Below are positions 1-11,690 of a DNA stretch of 64,000 nt, one piece after another. Source of the DNA: Takakia lepidozioides (Eukaryota; Streptophyta; Takakiopsida; Takakiales; Takakiaceae); assembly GCA_030704615.1 (NCBI GenBank), contig CM060733.1, positions 72,044,001 to 72,108,000 of the forward strand. Reading direction: 5' to 3'. The notes beneath the pieces are model-generated. The model was not told the DNA's origin. It was given only the letters and a program-made list of their open reading frames with translations, and made no database searches. Position 1 is the first letter of the stretch. Each line of letters starts with the position of its first letter. Both the position numbers and the translations under genes were made by a program.

Positions 1-227
1 ACATGGGAGGCCAAGCTCATAGGAGTCAATACATGAGATCCCAAGCTCAAGTTCACAAGTTGCAAGATGGCGACTAATGATGGGGCAACTCTTGCACCCG
101 GCCTCTTGATCTATCGAGTTTGAGTGTAGTAGGGATAATGGTGGAGGACTTAGTGAGGCTATGGTCACTATCACATCTTGTGGCTACCTGGACTTAGAGG
201 GACCTAAGCACCAGCTAGGGGGGCGAT
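1..227 (+). mobile_element. 3' internal end of a Ty3/gypsy element, with polypurine tract
   Basis: This stretch has no coding signal. It matches, in inverted orientation, the sequence between the integrase and the 3' LTR of the element at 39.6-47.1 kb (compare 39,560-39,780 on the minus strand), so it is the tail of a related element whose body lies left of the window. It ends in a purine tract at about 217-226 (AGGGGGGCGA) directly before the LTR, the usual position of the plus-strand primer of reverse transcription. Confidence 0.7.
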
Positions 228-744
228 TGTGTGGACTAGTGACTGCCATAGTGGGCAGCATAATGGCAGCCTAGTGACTGACTAGTTGTAGCCTAGTGGT
301 TGGACTAGTGGCTGGACTAGTGGTGGACTAGTAGTATACTAGTGTGTGGTGTGCACATGTGTTGTGTGGTTTTGGACAGCGATGTAGTTGTGTAGCGATA
401 TGTATGCGCACGACAGCTGTCAAGTTATTTTACCACTAGTGTGAAACTAGCTAGAAAATAGCTAGCTTTTACATATTGACATTTGGGATTGGCCCAAGTG
501 TCAATCCAGGGGTCAAGGCAGATTTAGGCCCTGGAGTGGTTATCTTCACGGCAAGCGCATGAGGCTCATCTTTCTCGAGTTGAGCCTCACCGCGCCTAGC
601 TATGGCGCCGTAGTGTGGATTCCCCATGGCGTGGGGTGCACTTGGCTTGACTTGTATTTGAGTGATGAGGTTATATATGCATGAGTTTATGCTTCAGCTT
701 TGTGAGCTCGCATGAGCTTGTGCTTGTATTCTTCTTCTTTATCA
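228..744 (+). repeat. LTR of a gypsy element (517 bp)
   Basis: The segment starts with TG and ends with CA, follows a polypurine tract, and about 325 bp of it (416-739) recur in inverted orientation at 54,749-55,073. A diverged relative of the whole LTR lies at 39,052-39,559 (minus strand), where the polypurine tract and the stretch around GGACAGCGATGTA are still alignable. These three places define one LTR family linked to the methyltransferase-carrying gypsy elements. One base (745) separates it from a second, truncated copy of its own first 188 bases. Confidence 0.75.
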
Positions 745-745
745 T

Positions 746-933
746 TGTGTGGACTAGTGACTGCCATAGTGGGCAGCATAATGGCAGCCTAGTGACTGAC
801 TAGTTGTAGCCTAGTGGTTGGACTAGTGGCTGGACTAGTGGTGGACTAGTAGTATACTAGTGTGTGGTGTGCACATGTGTTGTGTGGTTTTGGACAGCGA
901 TGTAGTTGTGTAGCGATATGTATGCGCACGACA
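746..933 (+). repeat. Truncated second LTR copy in direct tandem
   Basis: Positions 746-933 repeat 228-415 almost exactly, then break off into MULE transposase sequence. The LTR-base-truncated LTR arrangement also occurs at 38,963-39,559 for the diverged family member, so it is unlikely to be an accident of one locus. Confidence 0.75.
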
Positions 934-1146
934 AACGCTCTTGCAATGCCCTGCATAGTGCAAGGTTGGATGGATGTTCCTCACCCCGGGATGGGGCGCA
1001 TATTTCAGTTGTCGACAGCTGGGTCTGTTGCGCGCAGTGTTGTGTATGCAAACACGGTTTCTCAGTTGAGGTGCATATCCGCAGTGGATGCCTTTATCCA
1101 TGCTCCAACACTGAGCTTCAACGAGCTGCACAAGGCCCTCAGGTAG
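930..1146 (+). pseudogene. MULE transposase C-terminal fragment
   Basis: An open frame here reads as the C-terminal end of the MULE transposase that is nearly complete at 12,869-16,505. Shared landmarks are NALAMPC, DVPHPGMGR, TAGSVAR, and the tail AFIHAPTLSFNELHKALR followed by a stop. The SWIM zinc finger that separates the last two blocks in the full transposase is missing: the frame jumps from the valine-tyrosine stretch to the tail, so this copy has an internal deletion or an old splice junction. Its left edge coincides with the truncated LTR, indicating that the retroelement landed in, or recombined with, this MULE remnant. No function is expected. Confidence 0.7.
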
Positions 1147-1149
1147 GAT

Positions 1150-1818
1150 ACAGGGAGGAGTGGTTGACATTCCACGGGATGCAGAAAGTGGAAAGATGCT
1201 ACATAACAGCCACTTTCATTGTTGCAATTGCGGCACTACTCTATTTTTGAGACATGTGGAACTGATATTCCCACCCAATTTTATTACGAACAACTTCTTC
1301 CACCATATTTTTTGGCAAGAAATATATATTTGGTGGTGCCGCATTTCCATGGCTAGGCCACTTTCGGTGCCGCAATACATGAATAGTCGCCTTTGACCCT
1401 GAATGGTATTGGCATGCTTTTTCATTTTGCTTCTGACTATTAATGGATCCGAGGAAAGTACTCATTGTTTGTAGATACAGGTGCATTCTGACCTATTTCG
1501 GTGCCTTTATTCAACTGTATAGTGCATAGTGCTTCCTTGTTAGTGCGAAGCATTCATTTTGTGGAGATGCAGCAGCCCATTGTGGCGTATTTTGTCGCCT
1601 TTATCCCATAACTCTGATTTGCTACCAATACTATGACACTGTTTGGCAAATGTGATGCCTTTACAAGATTACAAGTGTTGTGTTCCAATGCCAAGGCTCC
1701 TACTGCACATTCCTGCATTCAGATACTGTGCCTTGTGCACACAGACCAATCCATACGACAGAGGACACGTCCCAGCAATACTGACCGTCAATTGCAAATA
1801 ACCTTTACAGAAGATTGT
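1150..1818. other. No gene seen
   Basis: Only short unsupported open frames. No domain, repeat array or RNA gene was recognised. Confidence 0.5.
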
Positions 1819-2410
1819 TCAAGCATGTATATTCCCCATATGCCACAAGGAAGCTACACTACTTCTGCTGGAAAACGAATATGCATGAGTGTCTGGGTGT
1901 CCAAACATGACAATTCTAAACATGGAAGAAGGGCGGCTATGCTCCCCTCGCCCAACTAGAAGGAACTCGACTGGCCTGTGAACGAGCTCATGAGTGACCG
2001 GGCTTCTCCATGTGAATGCAATGTCAGAGGTTTCTGCCACCCGCGTGAAACTAATGACAATGTCGTGTCCATCGATAACACCTCCTGTGTACAACGACAT
2101 TTTTATTGTGGGCCCTGTGTTCCCCTGCTGCTCATCCTCATAACTCAAGAAAATGTCCCCATACTGTTCGGCTCCCAGTGAAGCGGAAGGTCCAGGTCCA
2201 TGATGCGGAACCACCTGCTCGCCATACGAGGTCCAAGAGAATCATGAAATCCTGGAAGAACTCCATTGCTCTCAGCTGAACAAGTCGAGGATCGTCCCTG
2301 TAAACATCTAGAAAGACAATGATGTTGTCTGATTTCGGGGCGATGAGTCCCGTCTGGCGTCGATAGATGTGAGTCGGGCACGCCATGGCCTCAGGACAGA
2401 GCAAGAACAC
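1819..2410 (-). pseudogene. Unidentified frameshifted reading frame
   Basis: Two overlapping minus-strand frames (2410-2138 and 2214-1819) look like one coding exon broken by a frameshift near 2,180: both have ordinary amino-acid composition, with hydrophobic beta-like stretches such as NIIVFLDVY and DIVISFTRV. I recognise no family. It lies beside orphan exons of the ParB/methyltransferase family but on the other strand and shows no clear match to copies A or B. It could be another gene fragment carried by a transposon. Confidence 0.25.
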
Positions 2411-2599
2411 AGTGCAGAGAGGAGATGTGCACAGAAGAGAAGAGAGAAGAGCAGAATGAGAGTGAGGCCGGTGGAAGAGGGATATATCATTGCTGCACTA
2501 CCAATGTGGTATGCGGCAGAACTCAAATTTCCTCCCACATGTCTGCATTTATTAAACAAATACGCACCAGTTTTAGGACAGTTTGCATCTGGCAGTCCC

Positions 2600-2830
2600 G
2601 GGCCCTGTCCTATATTTCGGCGCCGTTATTGCCTTCACTCCGGACCCTTCAGCCGACTATTTGTTTTCCGGTGCCCAATTTCGGCGCCGTTATCCCCAAC
2701 CATCCTGCAGTTCTGGAAAAGTACTATCCACGGTTACAGGTCCACATTGCTTGTTCGGAGTCGGCAAACCTCGATCGTAATTCCGCGGGCGCCCCTTCCT
2801 GTGGGGTAATTTCGGCGCCGTTATTGGCCA
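2600..2830. repeat. Three GGCGCC-centred palindromic units
   Basis: The core TTTCGGCGCCGTTAT occurs three times (about 2,620, 2,690 and 2,815). The core GGCGCC and the flanking TTCGG match the arrays at 12.26-12.57 kb and 16.9-19.1 kb, placing these units in the same repeat superfamily. Confidence 0.6.
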
Positions 2831-2844
2831 ATATGCAGTTTTTC

Positions 2845-3079
2845 CATGAGTTGGGCCGGCAATACATGAGCGAATACTGCTACCCATGAGCGGAGTGTTT
2901 CGAGCATGAGCGCGGAATCTTCGAAAACCAAGTTTTAATCTTCACAAAGTATATATTTTTAAATACCACTTTTGATTATTTTATTTTATTTTCCTGAAAA
3001 AAACCTGTCGTTATTGGTAGTGTGTTGCGTGGCGGCTCATGGCTCATGCATGCCCACTCATGGGCTCATGAGCTCATGG
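2845..3079. mobile_element. Candidate small inverted-repeat element with CATGAGC ends
   Basis: The left side carries CATGAG four times (2,845-2,910), twice as CATGAGCG. The right side (3,034-3,079) carries the inverse, GCTCATG, several times. The middle is AT-rich and non-coding. A second segment of about 200 bp with the same kind of ends lies at 12,049-12,241, and a short CATGAGC cluster at 29,140-29,165. The structure suggests a foldback or MITE-like element; no target duplication was established. Confidence 0.4.
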
Positions 3080-3180
3080 AATAACAACCCCCCGTAGTAT
3101 TGCTCTGTTCTTTCCAGTTTCAATTTGTACACATGGTAGACAACAATCTCTATATACTGACTGCAACTCGTTTCTCACAG

Positions 3181-3369
3181 GTGACTCACTGTGGGCTGGG
3201 GGATTTTTGAGCAAACACGTGTTTGCCTTTGAGGAGGACACTGGCCTCTATGACTCCCACCTCACAAGGCTTCAACGACTGCCGGCAGAGGCTGCCAAGT
3301 CAGCGGACGACTCAGAGAAGGAAGATGAAGAAAAGGAGGGGACGGTTGACATGAGAACCCTATTTACGA
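3181..3369 (+). pseudogene. ParB/methyltransferase family copy D: C-terminal exon
   Basis: An exon between an AG acceptor (3,180) and a GTGAGT donor (3,370) matches the post-motif-I exon of copy A at 27,278-27,467. Both begin in the same codon phase with a glycine-rich start, then FAFEEDTGLYDSHL here against FGMEADTELFSSEL in copy A, and both end in a run of Glu and Asp. A plausible last exon follows at about 3,497. The preceding methyltransferase exons are missing; the CATGAGC element lies where they should be. A remnant only. Confidence 0.5.
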
Positions 3370-3659
3370 GTGAGTGCCAGCATTTGTAAGTTTGCTACTA
3401 CTTGTTTGCAGCCACCCATCCCAATGTCATTCCTTCATTTACCTCGCATGTCCCTTTGTGCTGTGCATTTATTCTAAGTAATTGTGTATTATGCAGGATT
3501 CCAAGTTCTGCATGCAAATCAAGACCGCATCATTCCGTTGGTACGACTAATCTGCTGTTTTTTGCCAGGTCGGGCTTTGTGCAAAGCCCTGTCAAGGACT
3601 TTTCTTTTCCTTCTTATGCAGACAGACTTGCAAGGTCCACAATTAGACGCTTTGAACCA

Positions 3660-4215
3660 TCGGAACTGAAATGCGGCACCGCATTTCCGTCCGAGTCGCA
3701 CCTTCCGACATTCCAGAACGGAAATGCGGCGCCGCATTTCCGTTTTGTATCTCAGGCACGAAGGTGTGGGACGGAAATGCGGCACCGCATTTCCGTTCGG
3801 ACTGAAAATCGTGAACCACCGGAACTGAAATGCGGCACCGCATTTCCGTCCGGGGGAGACCTTCATACTCTCCAGAACGGAAATGCGGTACCGCATTTCC
3901 GTTCTAACTGAAAATCGTGAACCACCGGAACTGAAATCCGGCACCGTATTTCCGTCCGAGTCGCACCTTCCGACATTCCAGAACGGAAATGCGGCGCCGC
4001 ATTTCCGTTTTGTATCTCTGGCATGGAATTGTGGGACAGAAGTGCGGTGCCGCATTTCCATCCGTGTGAGACCTTCATACTCTCCAGACCGGAAATGCGG
4101 CACCGCATTTCCGTTCAACAACTAAGGTATGTGAAGGTGGAACGGAAATGCGGTGCCGCATTTTCGTCCAACAAGTACGGTATGTGGTACTTAATGGAAA
4201 TGCGGCGCCGCATTT
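3660..4215. repeat. Array of about eleven palindromes, period near 53 bp
   Basis: Each unit has arms GGAAATGC and GCATTTCC around a core that is GGCGCC or a one-base variant (GGCACC, GGTGCC, GGTACC). Centres fall near 3678, 3730, 3783, 3837, 3889, 3943, 3995, 4050, 4101, 4155 and 4205. The DNA between palindromes is also partly repeated (for example the AACCACCGGAACTGAAAT block), so this is a degenerate tandem array rather than independent insertions. Open frames crossing it on both strands are products of the repeat. Confidence 0.9.
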
Positions 4216-4566
4216 GCGTTTTCACTCTAACTCATCAGACGCTGGGTCGGAAATGCCATGATATGTGAACACGTGGACCAACGGAATTGCGGCACATGTC
4301 TGCACTCTATATGACTGAAGTGGCAAGAGGCGGCGCGGCCTAACCGTTGGTTAATGATGTTTGTTTTTCGGACGGCAGGCGTACCCTTGACGATTCGAAT
4401 TTTGTAATGACGTATAGTCCACGAAGAGACACTTTCGTCCAAGCCTTTCGAACCCAAGTGGTGCATCACCGCCGTTTCATCTTCTTTTGTCGTGTTTACT
4501 CATTCACCCCTCTCGCGCCCTTTATTTCTGCACTCTTCGCCCCTTTTCCCTGTCTCTGTTCTTCTT

Positions 4567-4755
4567 ATGCTCGAACCTAAGAGGGAGGGAGTTCGTGCAC
4601 CAGAGAAGAGACATCGTCGCAAGCTCCGAAAATTGTACTTCGGACGTAGGCCAATGCCGAAGGGGAGGAAACAGATGCGTCTACAGGAGGAGATTGCCAT
4701 CTCGCAGCAGCAGGCCACGCAGACAACCCAGCCACCAGTGAGAGGTTGTCAATGA
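4567..4755 (+). pseudogene. ParB/methyltransferase family copy E: first exon
   Basis: A short basic reading frame beginning MLEPKREG resembles the proposed first exon of copy A at 19,381. Both share RRKL-x2-LY-x-GRRP followed by a basic stretch, LQ-E-I and a glutamine/serine/threonine-rich end. In both places the exon lies 270-360 bp downstream of a GGCGCC-palindrome array. No further exons of this copy are recognisable downstream, so it is an orphan 5' end. Confidence 0.5.
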
Positions 4756-7059
4756 GGGTTGGCTGGCGATGATGTAGAGTTGAAAGAGAGGATACACTGG
4801 GGTGCCTTCGCCTACCTGGGACAACATAATCTCATTCCTCAATCTGGTGAGAATTCCAGTTTCTTTCCTTTTTCTCTGAAAGTTTCATTGGCAGTATTTC
4901 AGTCTGGTTCTTTGAAAACATTCTTTGTTTTGTATTAAGAGTGGAAGGATCTAACTATGAGAGTACTAACCATGGAGTTGTGTTTCTCTAACATGGGTGT
5001 GGGTTCTAACTCCATCGGCCACTAGGCCTTTTGCATTGTTGAAGTTGACAAGAGGGTGTGAGGGAAACTAATCAAGGGATCCTTAACTAGGTGCTTGAAA
5101 TTTCATTATTGAAATTTTCCTTTGTTTTTTCTGTGAAGCAAGATGGATGAGTGAAGCTTAGTTGTTACTAAGCTCACCACACTTGCCATTCACATTTGTT
5201 ATTTTTGTTAAGCATCAACCCCCCATGAGGGAGCAGGACAGGTGGAAGAGCTAACAAAGTATTTGTGTTTTTTTTTCAGTTTATTTGGTTGGTGGAAATT
5301 TAATTTGTTGCCCAAATTAATTTATAGGCCTAGAAACTAGTTCCATACTATAGCCTCCCAAGCTTATATAAGCCAATGAGGACCATAGCTAGGTAGGCTA
5401 GGTTAGCCATGATGTTTTTTTCTAGGTGACATGCAAGATGTCATGTTATCAGGATGGGCAGCCCTTAAATGGAGGCGCCTAAAAGGGGGAGGCATGGCAA
5501 TAGCCATGCAATGGCTATTGCATGAGGGCGGGCTGCTGCCACAGCTGCGACATCCAAGGCGTTGACCCCAGCACAACACAGTTGTACAGCTAGCCATGCA
5601 GGCTGGGTGGGGAGAGCGCCCATAATTAACATTTTGCTGCACGGACCCCGCGGTCATCCCCCTCTGTCACCCCGCCCCATCTGTCTGCCTATGGCGCCGC
5701 GCCTGGCTATGGACCAGCGGGTAAAAGAGTTCGCATTACCTGGTGTATAATTTTTTAAAGGGGGTCTAGACTAAAGAATTCCTTTTGTGGGATCTTCAGT
5801 CCCGTCCAGTAAGCGGTTCTTTGTACATATTTCATTTTGGCGGCTAGGGCGGTAATCGAAATGGGTCGATGAGGGCCCCGAGGCCGTTCTTTCCATATGT
5901 AAGAGGTAGTTAGCTAGGAAATTGGCTATCCGGCTCAACCTGAGACACCTGCTCACGAAAAGAGGACAAGAAGTCCATTGCTTTTGGGAGGAATAGAGGG
6001 GGCTGGGGGGGGGGTTTTTTTTTGAAGTGGGAGAGATGACCATTTCCACCGACACTTGGCCTTAAGGTGCACTTAGGGGTGGCGGAACCAACAGCGGACC
6101 CACCAAACAATTAAATAGAGTTATAGGGAGCGTGTTTTGTGGAATGAGGAATAGAAAGGTAGTGGGTTGGTGGATGGATGAACTATGGATGAATTATGGT
6201 CAATTTTCATCCTTTTTTCATCCGCTGGATGAAAACACAGTCCAGCCTTTGGTGGGGTTTGAACTTGGGACCTAGAGGCTAGGATCAATTATTAAGGGCT
6301 TAGGAGGTGTTTCGACCCATTGGACGATTCTCCTATGGTTTCCCAGTGACGGAATTGGTATTTGGGTGAGATGGAGGGGCTGTTGGAATATCTAAAGCTC
6401 ATCCTTATCAGGTTCCCAACCAAAATCCTCATGCTCAACATGCAAGTAGTTGGGATCCATGATGAACGATCAAACCTTACCAAATCAAACACTATTCTGG
6501 AAGTAGATAAGTTGGGTTAAACACATCATTCATTTGATAACACACAGACAAAAACACGAGTTCAGTGCACCCTAAGTCAGTTACATAGAACAAAACCTGA
6601 GTGGAAAGCTTCGTTGATGCTTGGCCGACAGCATTGAAACGTGGTTGGTGCCACAAACCCCACCTACTAAATACCAACTACCAACACATTAAGAATGAAC
6701 GCCTCCATTGCAATAATTAGTGGCAACAACCCTCCATAGCTCGCTAAGAACCCTAAGTTTGCAGGATAGCGATACCAGGCTAAGAAGGAAGAAGGTGAAC
6801 GTGCATCGAGTATGAAGTCTGGTATTCCGAAAGTGCTACCAGGCTGGAATGGTCTCTTCCCGTGTCTTGTAAACTCTCATACCAGGGGTATATTAGTTTG
6901 CACCCGAGTATCACAACTGTTTGAGACTAGCCTGGTCTGGTTCTCCATACCAGTGTTGATACCATTCTTGATACCAAGCTCGCCCCTATATACCAGACCA
7001 ACACTGGTTGCAACACCATTAGCAGGAATGAATGGAACTCTGTCTAGGGCGACATTTGA
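4756..7059. other. No gene seen
   Basis: Only short open frames without recognisable domains. There is a G-run/T-run at about 6,005-6,025. I see no repeat array, RNA gene or LTR. Confidence 0.5.
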
Positions 7060-7655
7060 AGAAAGGACCGAGTAGCAAAGATCTCGGCCTTCATATGGAA
7101 AATTGCGCATAGGATCCTTCCTGTGAATGCAGTCATGCAGGAAGGACCCGCAGGTCTGCCCCACTTGCCTTCAAGATCTGGAATCCATCGAGCATTGTTT
7201 TGTTCTTTGCCCATTAGCAAACCACATTTGGAAGTTTATCCTTTTATTCTACTCGACTTGGAAGACGCTTCCACCCTCCCCCTCTCCTCCCTTGCTTATA
7301 TTAAATGTTCAACCCGGACAGGCTATGCTCACCTGCCCAGTTTGGGCGTGCCTTAGAGCACATACCCTCTGGAATGTGTGGAAAGTCAGATGTTCATGGA
7401 AATATTAGGGGAAACCCCTTAGCATCAGAGCAATCTTATTTACGGTTTCCTTTGATCTGATGACTGAGGGGAGGAAGGCCTGGGTCTCCCTGTCTGCAGC
7501 TCTTCCCAGATCTTCAGAGCAACGCAGGGCTAGGCTCCTCCAGGATTTCGATCTCACCTGGGGCAAGAGCGGCATGCTCGGCTCCCGTGTTTCCAACTCA
7601 TCTGTTCGGTGGAAAGACTTCGTCCCCACGCGATGGCAAGATACCTGGTGAAGGC
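7060..7655 (+). pseudogene. LINE remnant: C-terminal zinc-binding region of ORF2
   Basis: The frame reads AFIWKIAHRILPVNAVMQ, a one-base shift, then CPTCLQDLESIEHCFVLCPL and HIWKF. This is the pattern of the zinc-binding domain found after the reverse transcriptase of plant LINEs (zf-RVT: C-x2-C, then H-C and C). A Trp-rich tail and a final stretch ending WKDFVPTRWQDTW follow to 7,651, with at least one stop in between. The reverse transcriptase and endonuclease are not seen upstream, as expected for a 5'-truncated, decayed insertion. Confidence 0.6.
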
Positions 7656-7734
7656 GACGAATGGGATTGCAACTGGAGGCATAGGCACGAGAGAGACCCC
7701 ATGTTCAAGGCTCAAGTCAAATTCTAGCTCATGG

Positions 7735-8480
7735 CTCTAGTTCTCATGTCCCTGCTATATTCTGTTGTAACCACTCATGCCCACGAATATCCTAACTCCA
7801 GTGGGGTTTTTCGGAATATGATATTGTTCTATGGCAGGGATCTTGTTAGGATCAGGCCTCACCCCTGTTGCAGACACCACATGTCCAAGGAAAACCAATT
7901 CATTGCTGCCAAAGCTGCACTTATTTGGGTTTAGTTTCAGATTTGCTCCTTTAAACTTTGCAAGAATCTGAGTTAGGTGAATCAAATGCAGATCCCAATC
8001 CTCACTATGTACATTGACATCATCAACAAAGACCTTGGTACACTCCTTGATCTCTACAACAAAAATGGTATTCATTGCCCACTGGTAGCGGTGGCATTTT
8101 TCAGCCCAAAGGGCATCACTAGCCACTCATACAATCCTCTCTTGGCAATTACTGTTTTTTCTTGACATCACCGGGATCCATTTTTATCTGCCAGAACCCG
8201 CTCTGCAAGTCAAGGGCTGGAAACCACTCTGCCTTGCCCAGCTGATTCAACACATCTTGAATTAGAGGCATAGGGTATGAATCCCTCCTTGTGAGAAGGT
8301 TCAGAGGCCTGTAATCTCCATAGAAATGTTTCGAGCCATCTTTTTTGTGTGGCAATGGGACAGGGCAGGAAATCTCTGATTTACTCTCACGCATATTTCC
8401 TATGGCAATCAAAGACTCAATTTGCAGCTGTACCTCTTCCTTGATCTTCCCATTCAGACAGACGGCTAGGTTGGCTTCTA
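7735..8480 (-). pseudogene. Ty3/gypsy reverse transcriptase fragment
   Basis: Two minus-strand frames form one domain. The upstream one (to 8,149) holds HKKDGSKHFYGDYRPLN and LDLQSGFWQIKMDP. After a frameshift near 8,160 the downstream one holds FVDDVNVHS, the palm-domain catalytic Asp pair, then NKCSFG and VFLGHVVSATGVRPDP, the usual gypsy order. No gag, integrase or LTR was found around it. It differs in sequence from the RT regions at 25.0-25.7 kb and 42.3-42.8 kb, so it is a third gypsy lineage in this window. Confidence 0.8.
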
Positions 8481-10427
8481 CAACCCTTGCGTATCAATAA
8501 CATGTTCTACCACAGAATAGAAACCGAGATCCACCTTACTGAGAGCAAAGCAGTCCTAATTCTTCCTGAGCAGATCTTCCATAACCTTTTTTTTGTGGTT
8601 CAGAAATCTTCTTACTGATGTTAAGCTTGGCCCGCAAACTGTGCTAGTAGACTTCTTCCTCATCTCTTCCCTTGGCTGTAATCTGATTCACCCGGTTCAT
8701 ACAAACACTCATTTTTTGTTTCTTCTCATGGGCAGTGACCAAGTTCCAATCATGGAAGTCATCTTCAATTTTTGAGCTAGTGTTATCCAACTCTCCCTCC
8801 CATGCCTTGGCATAAGCTCCTTAGATCACAGATGTGGCCAACTTGGTGGGTATCTCCTTGTCAAGAAGTTCACCATATAATCCCTGGTCCTCCAGAACTG
8901 CTTCTTGTTCCTCCATCAATCGCAAAGCCTTACTTGTTGTTCATACAGGCATTGTCCACCATAAATCCTCTGAAATTTGGGAGTCATTTGCCTCCTCTTA
9001 CCATTTGCTGGTTGATGCCACTAGTAGGAAGTGTGTCCAAAATGACTGGACTTACGACTGAAAACCCAGTCGCAACGGACTCTGCGACTGGGGGGGGGGC
9101 GCCAGTTGCAAAAGACTAGTGGTATTCGGACAACCCAATGGAGTGTTGTCGGACAAGTTGCTTATGTCACTAGATTTGGAATTTCATGGAGGGGCAACGT
9201 GGCGCCACAGGGTAGATTGCACGGGTAGTTGACTTTGACTTTGACCTGCATTATTATTGACTTTTGACCGGTATTACCAACTATACTAACTCATTAATGT
9301 TGCTGCCACGTGCGGGTGATACAGCCAAGGGATTGCACGTGGTATCCATACAACGCCACGGATAGCCACGTGTCGCACTGGAACTGGAGCGCCACACATA
9401 AAACCGAGTTGTTGATACAACTTGTAGTTAGTGATAGAATGTACTCGTGCAAGTCGTACTTTTCCAGTTGGATATACGACTGGAAGTGGTGGCTGCTCAA
9501 GTTGCATATGCAACTATGGGATGTTTATTGCACTGGTTTGCTGCTATTATTGCTTTCCCACTCACAACAACAAATCATAAAGAAATGTGAGAGTTGTGGA
9601 AGCAAGTATAAATGAACACAATACTTTCCTTCAAGAACGAACAACCTAGCACTTAAAAACTTATTAATTGGAAAACGGTGCATCTTTGGTTTCGGAACCA
9701 GAAAAAGAGAGAGAGACGACTCCGGCCGAGGCCGGCGTAACTAAGAGCCACTTCGCCTTGCGGCTACTGCCCCTTTTCAGGGGTGGGCCCTATGTACAAA
9801 TAACCGATGTCCAGGGGACACCAAGTGACTAGCTCAGGGGTGGTACCCGGCAGCTAAGGGTTCTGTATGGTACCCATGAAGACCAATGGGGTACCCCATG
9901 GGTACCCAAAGACGCCCAGGATGCCTAGGAGGCAAGAGAAGGATTAGATTCGAGTTGTCATTTGTTGGTAATGATAGCAGTGAGACATCACAGTGCCGTG
10001 AGGTGAATGGCTTCAAAGCATTTATGCCTAGTTATCAATCCTGACGTGACGTGGCGCTGATACGTCGGCCGTCACGTCACGTCGAATCCGGACGTTTACC
10101 CATGTAATTTTTTTTACATTTGACTTTTACGATTTACTTCTATCCTTTGTAATGACATGGCAGCCACGGTGTAAAATAGACATGGCCAATTATTAATATC
10201 TATTAATTCCTTTTAGAAAATACGTCCGCCTATATTGGTGGTCGCATATAGTTGTAATGTAGATTGTCTGCGATTACAACCGTACCATCAATCTTCAAGC
10301 CATATCCAAAAAGTGGTTCAATCTGATAAGCGCGAAGCGCTGGGTCTCAGTAAATATTTCCATTTGGTATATCTAATAATATAGTATGATTGGTAAGCAT
10401 ACATTTAACCAATTTACGATATAAGTA
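8481..10427. other. No gene seen
   Basis: Non-coding as far as I can tell. It holds a G-run at about 9,090, a cluster of GGTACCCATG-type short repeats at 9,840-9,910, and the inverted repeat listed at 10,041-10,085. Confidence 0.5.
10041..10085. repeat. Short inverted repeat built on GACGTGACGT
   Basis: A GACGTGACGT arm is followed within about 20 bases by its complement (CGTCACGTC). ACGTCA/TGACGT are also core sites for plant bZIP factors, so chance or regulatory use cannot be separated here. Confidence 0.5.
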
Positions 10428-10914
10428 TTGATGCATCGTATACTACGCATATCGCAGCCACGACTTGATGCCCAAGCTCGCAATCACATTGCACTGGAGG
10501 CATTTCGCGCCGGTCTGCTTGCAGAATTTATGCCAAAGCCTGTGCCCGATATGACCAGTTGGTTCCCCCAGCACCACGTAAATGAGATGCGTAGGGGGTA
10601 TCGTAGGTATCGTAGGCATTATGGCCGGTGACGAGCAGGCCCACCCCCCCCCCTCCGGTTCCTCAGGCGGTCTCCCTGATCCAGTGTTCTCATATGATGA
10701 TTTCGCGCCGTACATGCAGTAGCAGCTTGCAGGCCGATTGTGCCCCCCCCCCCTCGGTCTATTTCTTTGCCTGATCCACCTCCGGTAGTACCTGATCCAC
10801 CTCCGGTAGTACCTGATCCGGACGTTGTACCCCCGGCTGCGCCTTCGGCATTACATCCTCAACCACCTTCATTTTCATCTCCTCCGCCAGCAGTACCACC
10901 TCCACCTCCACCTT
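10428..10914 (+). other. Low-complexity proline-rich open frames
   Basis: Open frames here are dominated by proline and by short direct repeats (for example CCTGATCCACCTCCGGTAGT twice). No domain is recognised. The first 60 residues (10,428-10,631) have a more normal composition but match nothing I know. Confidence 0.25.
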
Positions 10915-11690
10915 CTCGTGTACTTAGCCGATTCGGTGCTCCAGCTGAGACCAAGGGAGAGAGTTCTTGGGGGAGTTTCAGGCTTTGTAAGATAAAGCCT
11001 TGATAGACCATCGTACCACTTCTTGGGATCATCCTGAGGCCAATGGCTTGGCAGAGAGAGTTGTGCAGACGGTGAAGAGGGGTTTGCGCAAGTATGGATT
11101 GCAGAAGGGACACCTAGGAGATTGGGATCTTCAGGTACCTTGGTTAGCCATGGGCTACAGAGCAAGCAAGCATCACTTGCCTCCTTCTCACCATATTTCC
11201 TTCTATTTGGCCGAGAGCCGGATTTACCTGCAGCCATTCGTAGGGACACTGAAGTCCTTAACCTCAACGATCCGGACGTGTGGGTACGTACATGTGATCA
11301 GCTTGCAGAGTTGTTCAAGAAAGTCATGCCCATGGCTTTTGAGAACCTTGCCATTGCACAACACCGTGATACGTTGAGATATGCCACTATACGTGGTGGA
11401 GGATATCGTCCTGGGGTTCGGAGGTTCCATCCTAGGGACTATATTTATTTGCAGCAGACTACTCCTACAACCTTGGATGTGACTGCAGGGCGTGTTATTC
11501 TGAAGGTTCGAGAGGTGGTACCCTCAGGAGTCCTGATCTTGGAGGGTCGGGATAGCATGACTTTGAAGGATCATGTGCGTAATTGTGCACCATGTCACCT
11601 TCCCAATGTCGATGACATGATTGACCCAAATTTGGCAGTGGTACCCCTGGGGGGTGCACTCTTCATAAAAAGACCATATCACGTGCGTGC
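10915..11690 (+). pseudogene. Gypsy integrase fragment (relative of the PHD-finger element)
   Basis: This matches the integrase of the element at 39.8-47.1 kb: LSRFGAPAE, then a deletion, ALIDHRTTSWDHPEANGLAE, KRGLRKYGLQKGHLGDWDLQ, a frameshift near 11,165, FSPYFLLFGREPDLPA, AIAQHRDTLRYATIRGGGYR and CAPCHLPNVDD. The deletion removes the second catalytic Asp region. The sequence diverges after VVPLG, exactly where the intact copy enters its PHD finger, so the finger is absent here. A dead fragment. Confidence 0.85.

Noticed and set aside
3660-4215. CRISPR-like appearance: short palindromic repeats at even spacing
   Set aside because: The spacers are themselves repeated, the palindromes vary in the core, there are no cas genes and the DNA is clearly eukaryotic.
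3402-4268. Open frames with repeated NGNAAPHFRS- or MRCRISV-type segments
   Set aside because: Products of the palindrome array at 3,660-4,215; palindromes give similar peptides on both strands.
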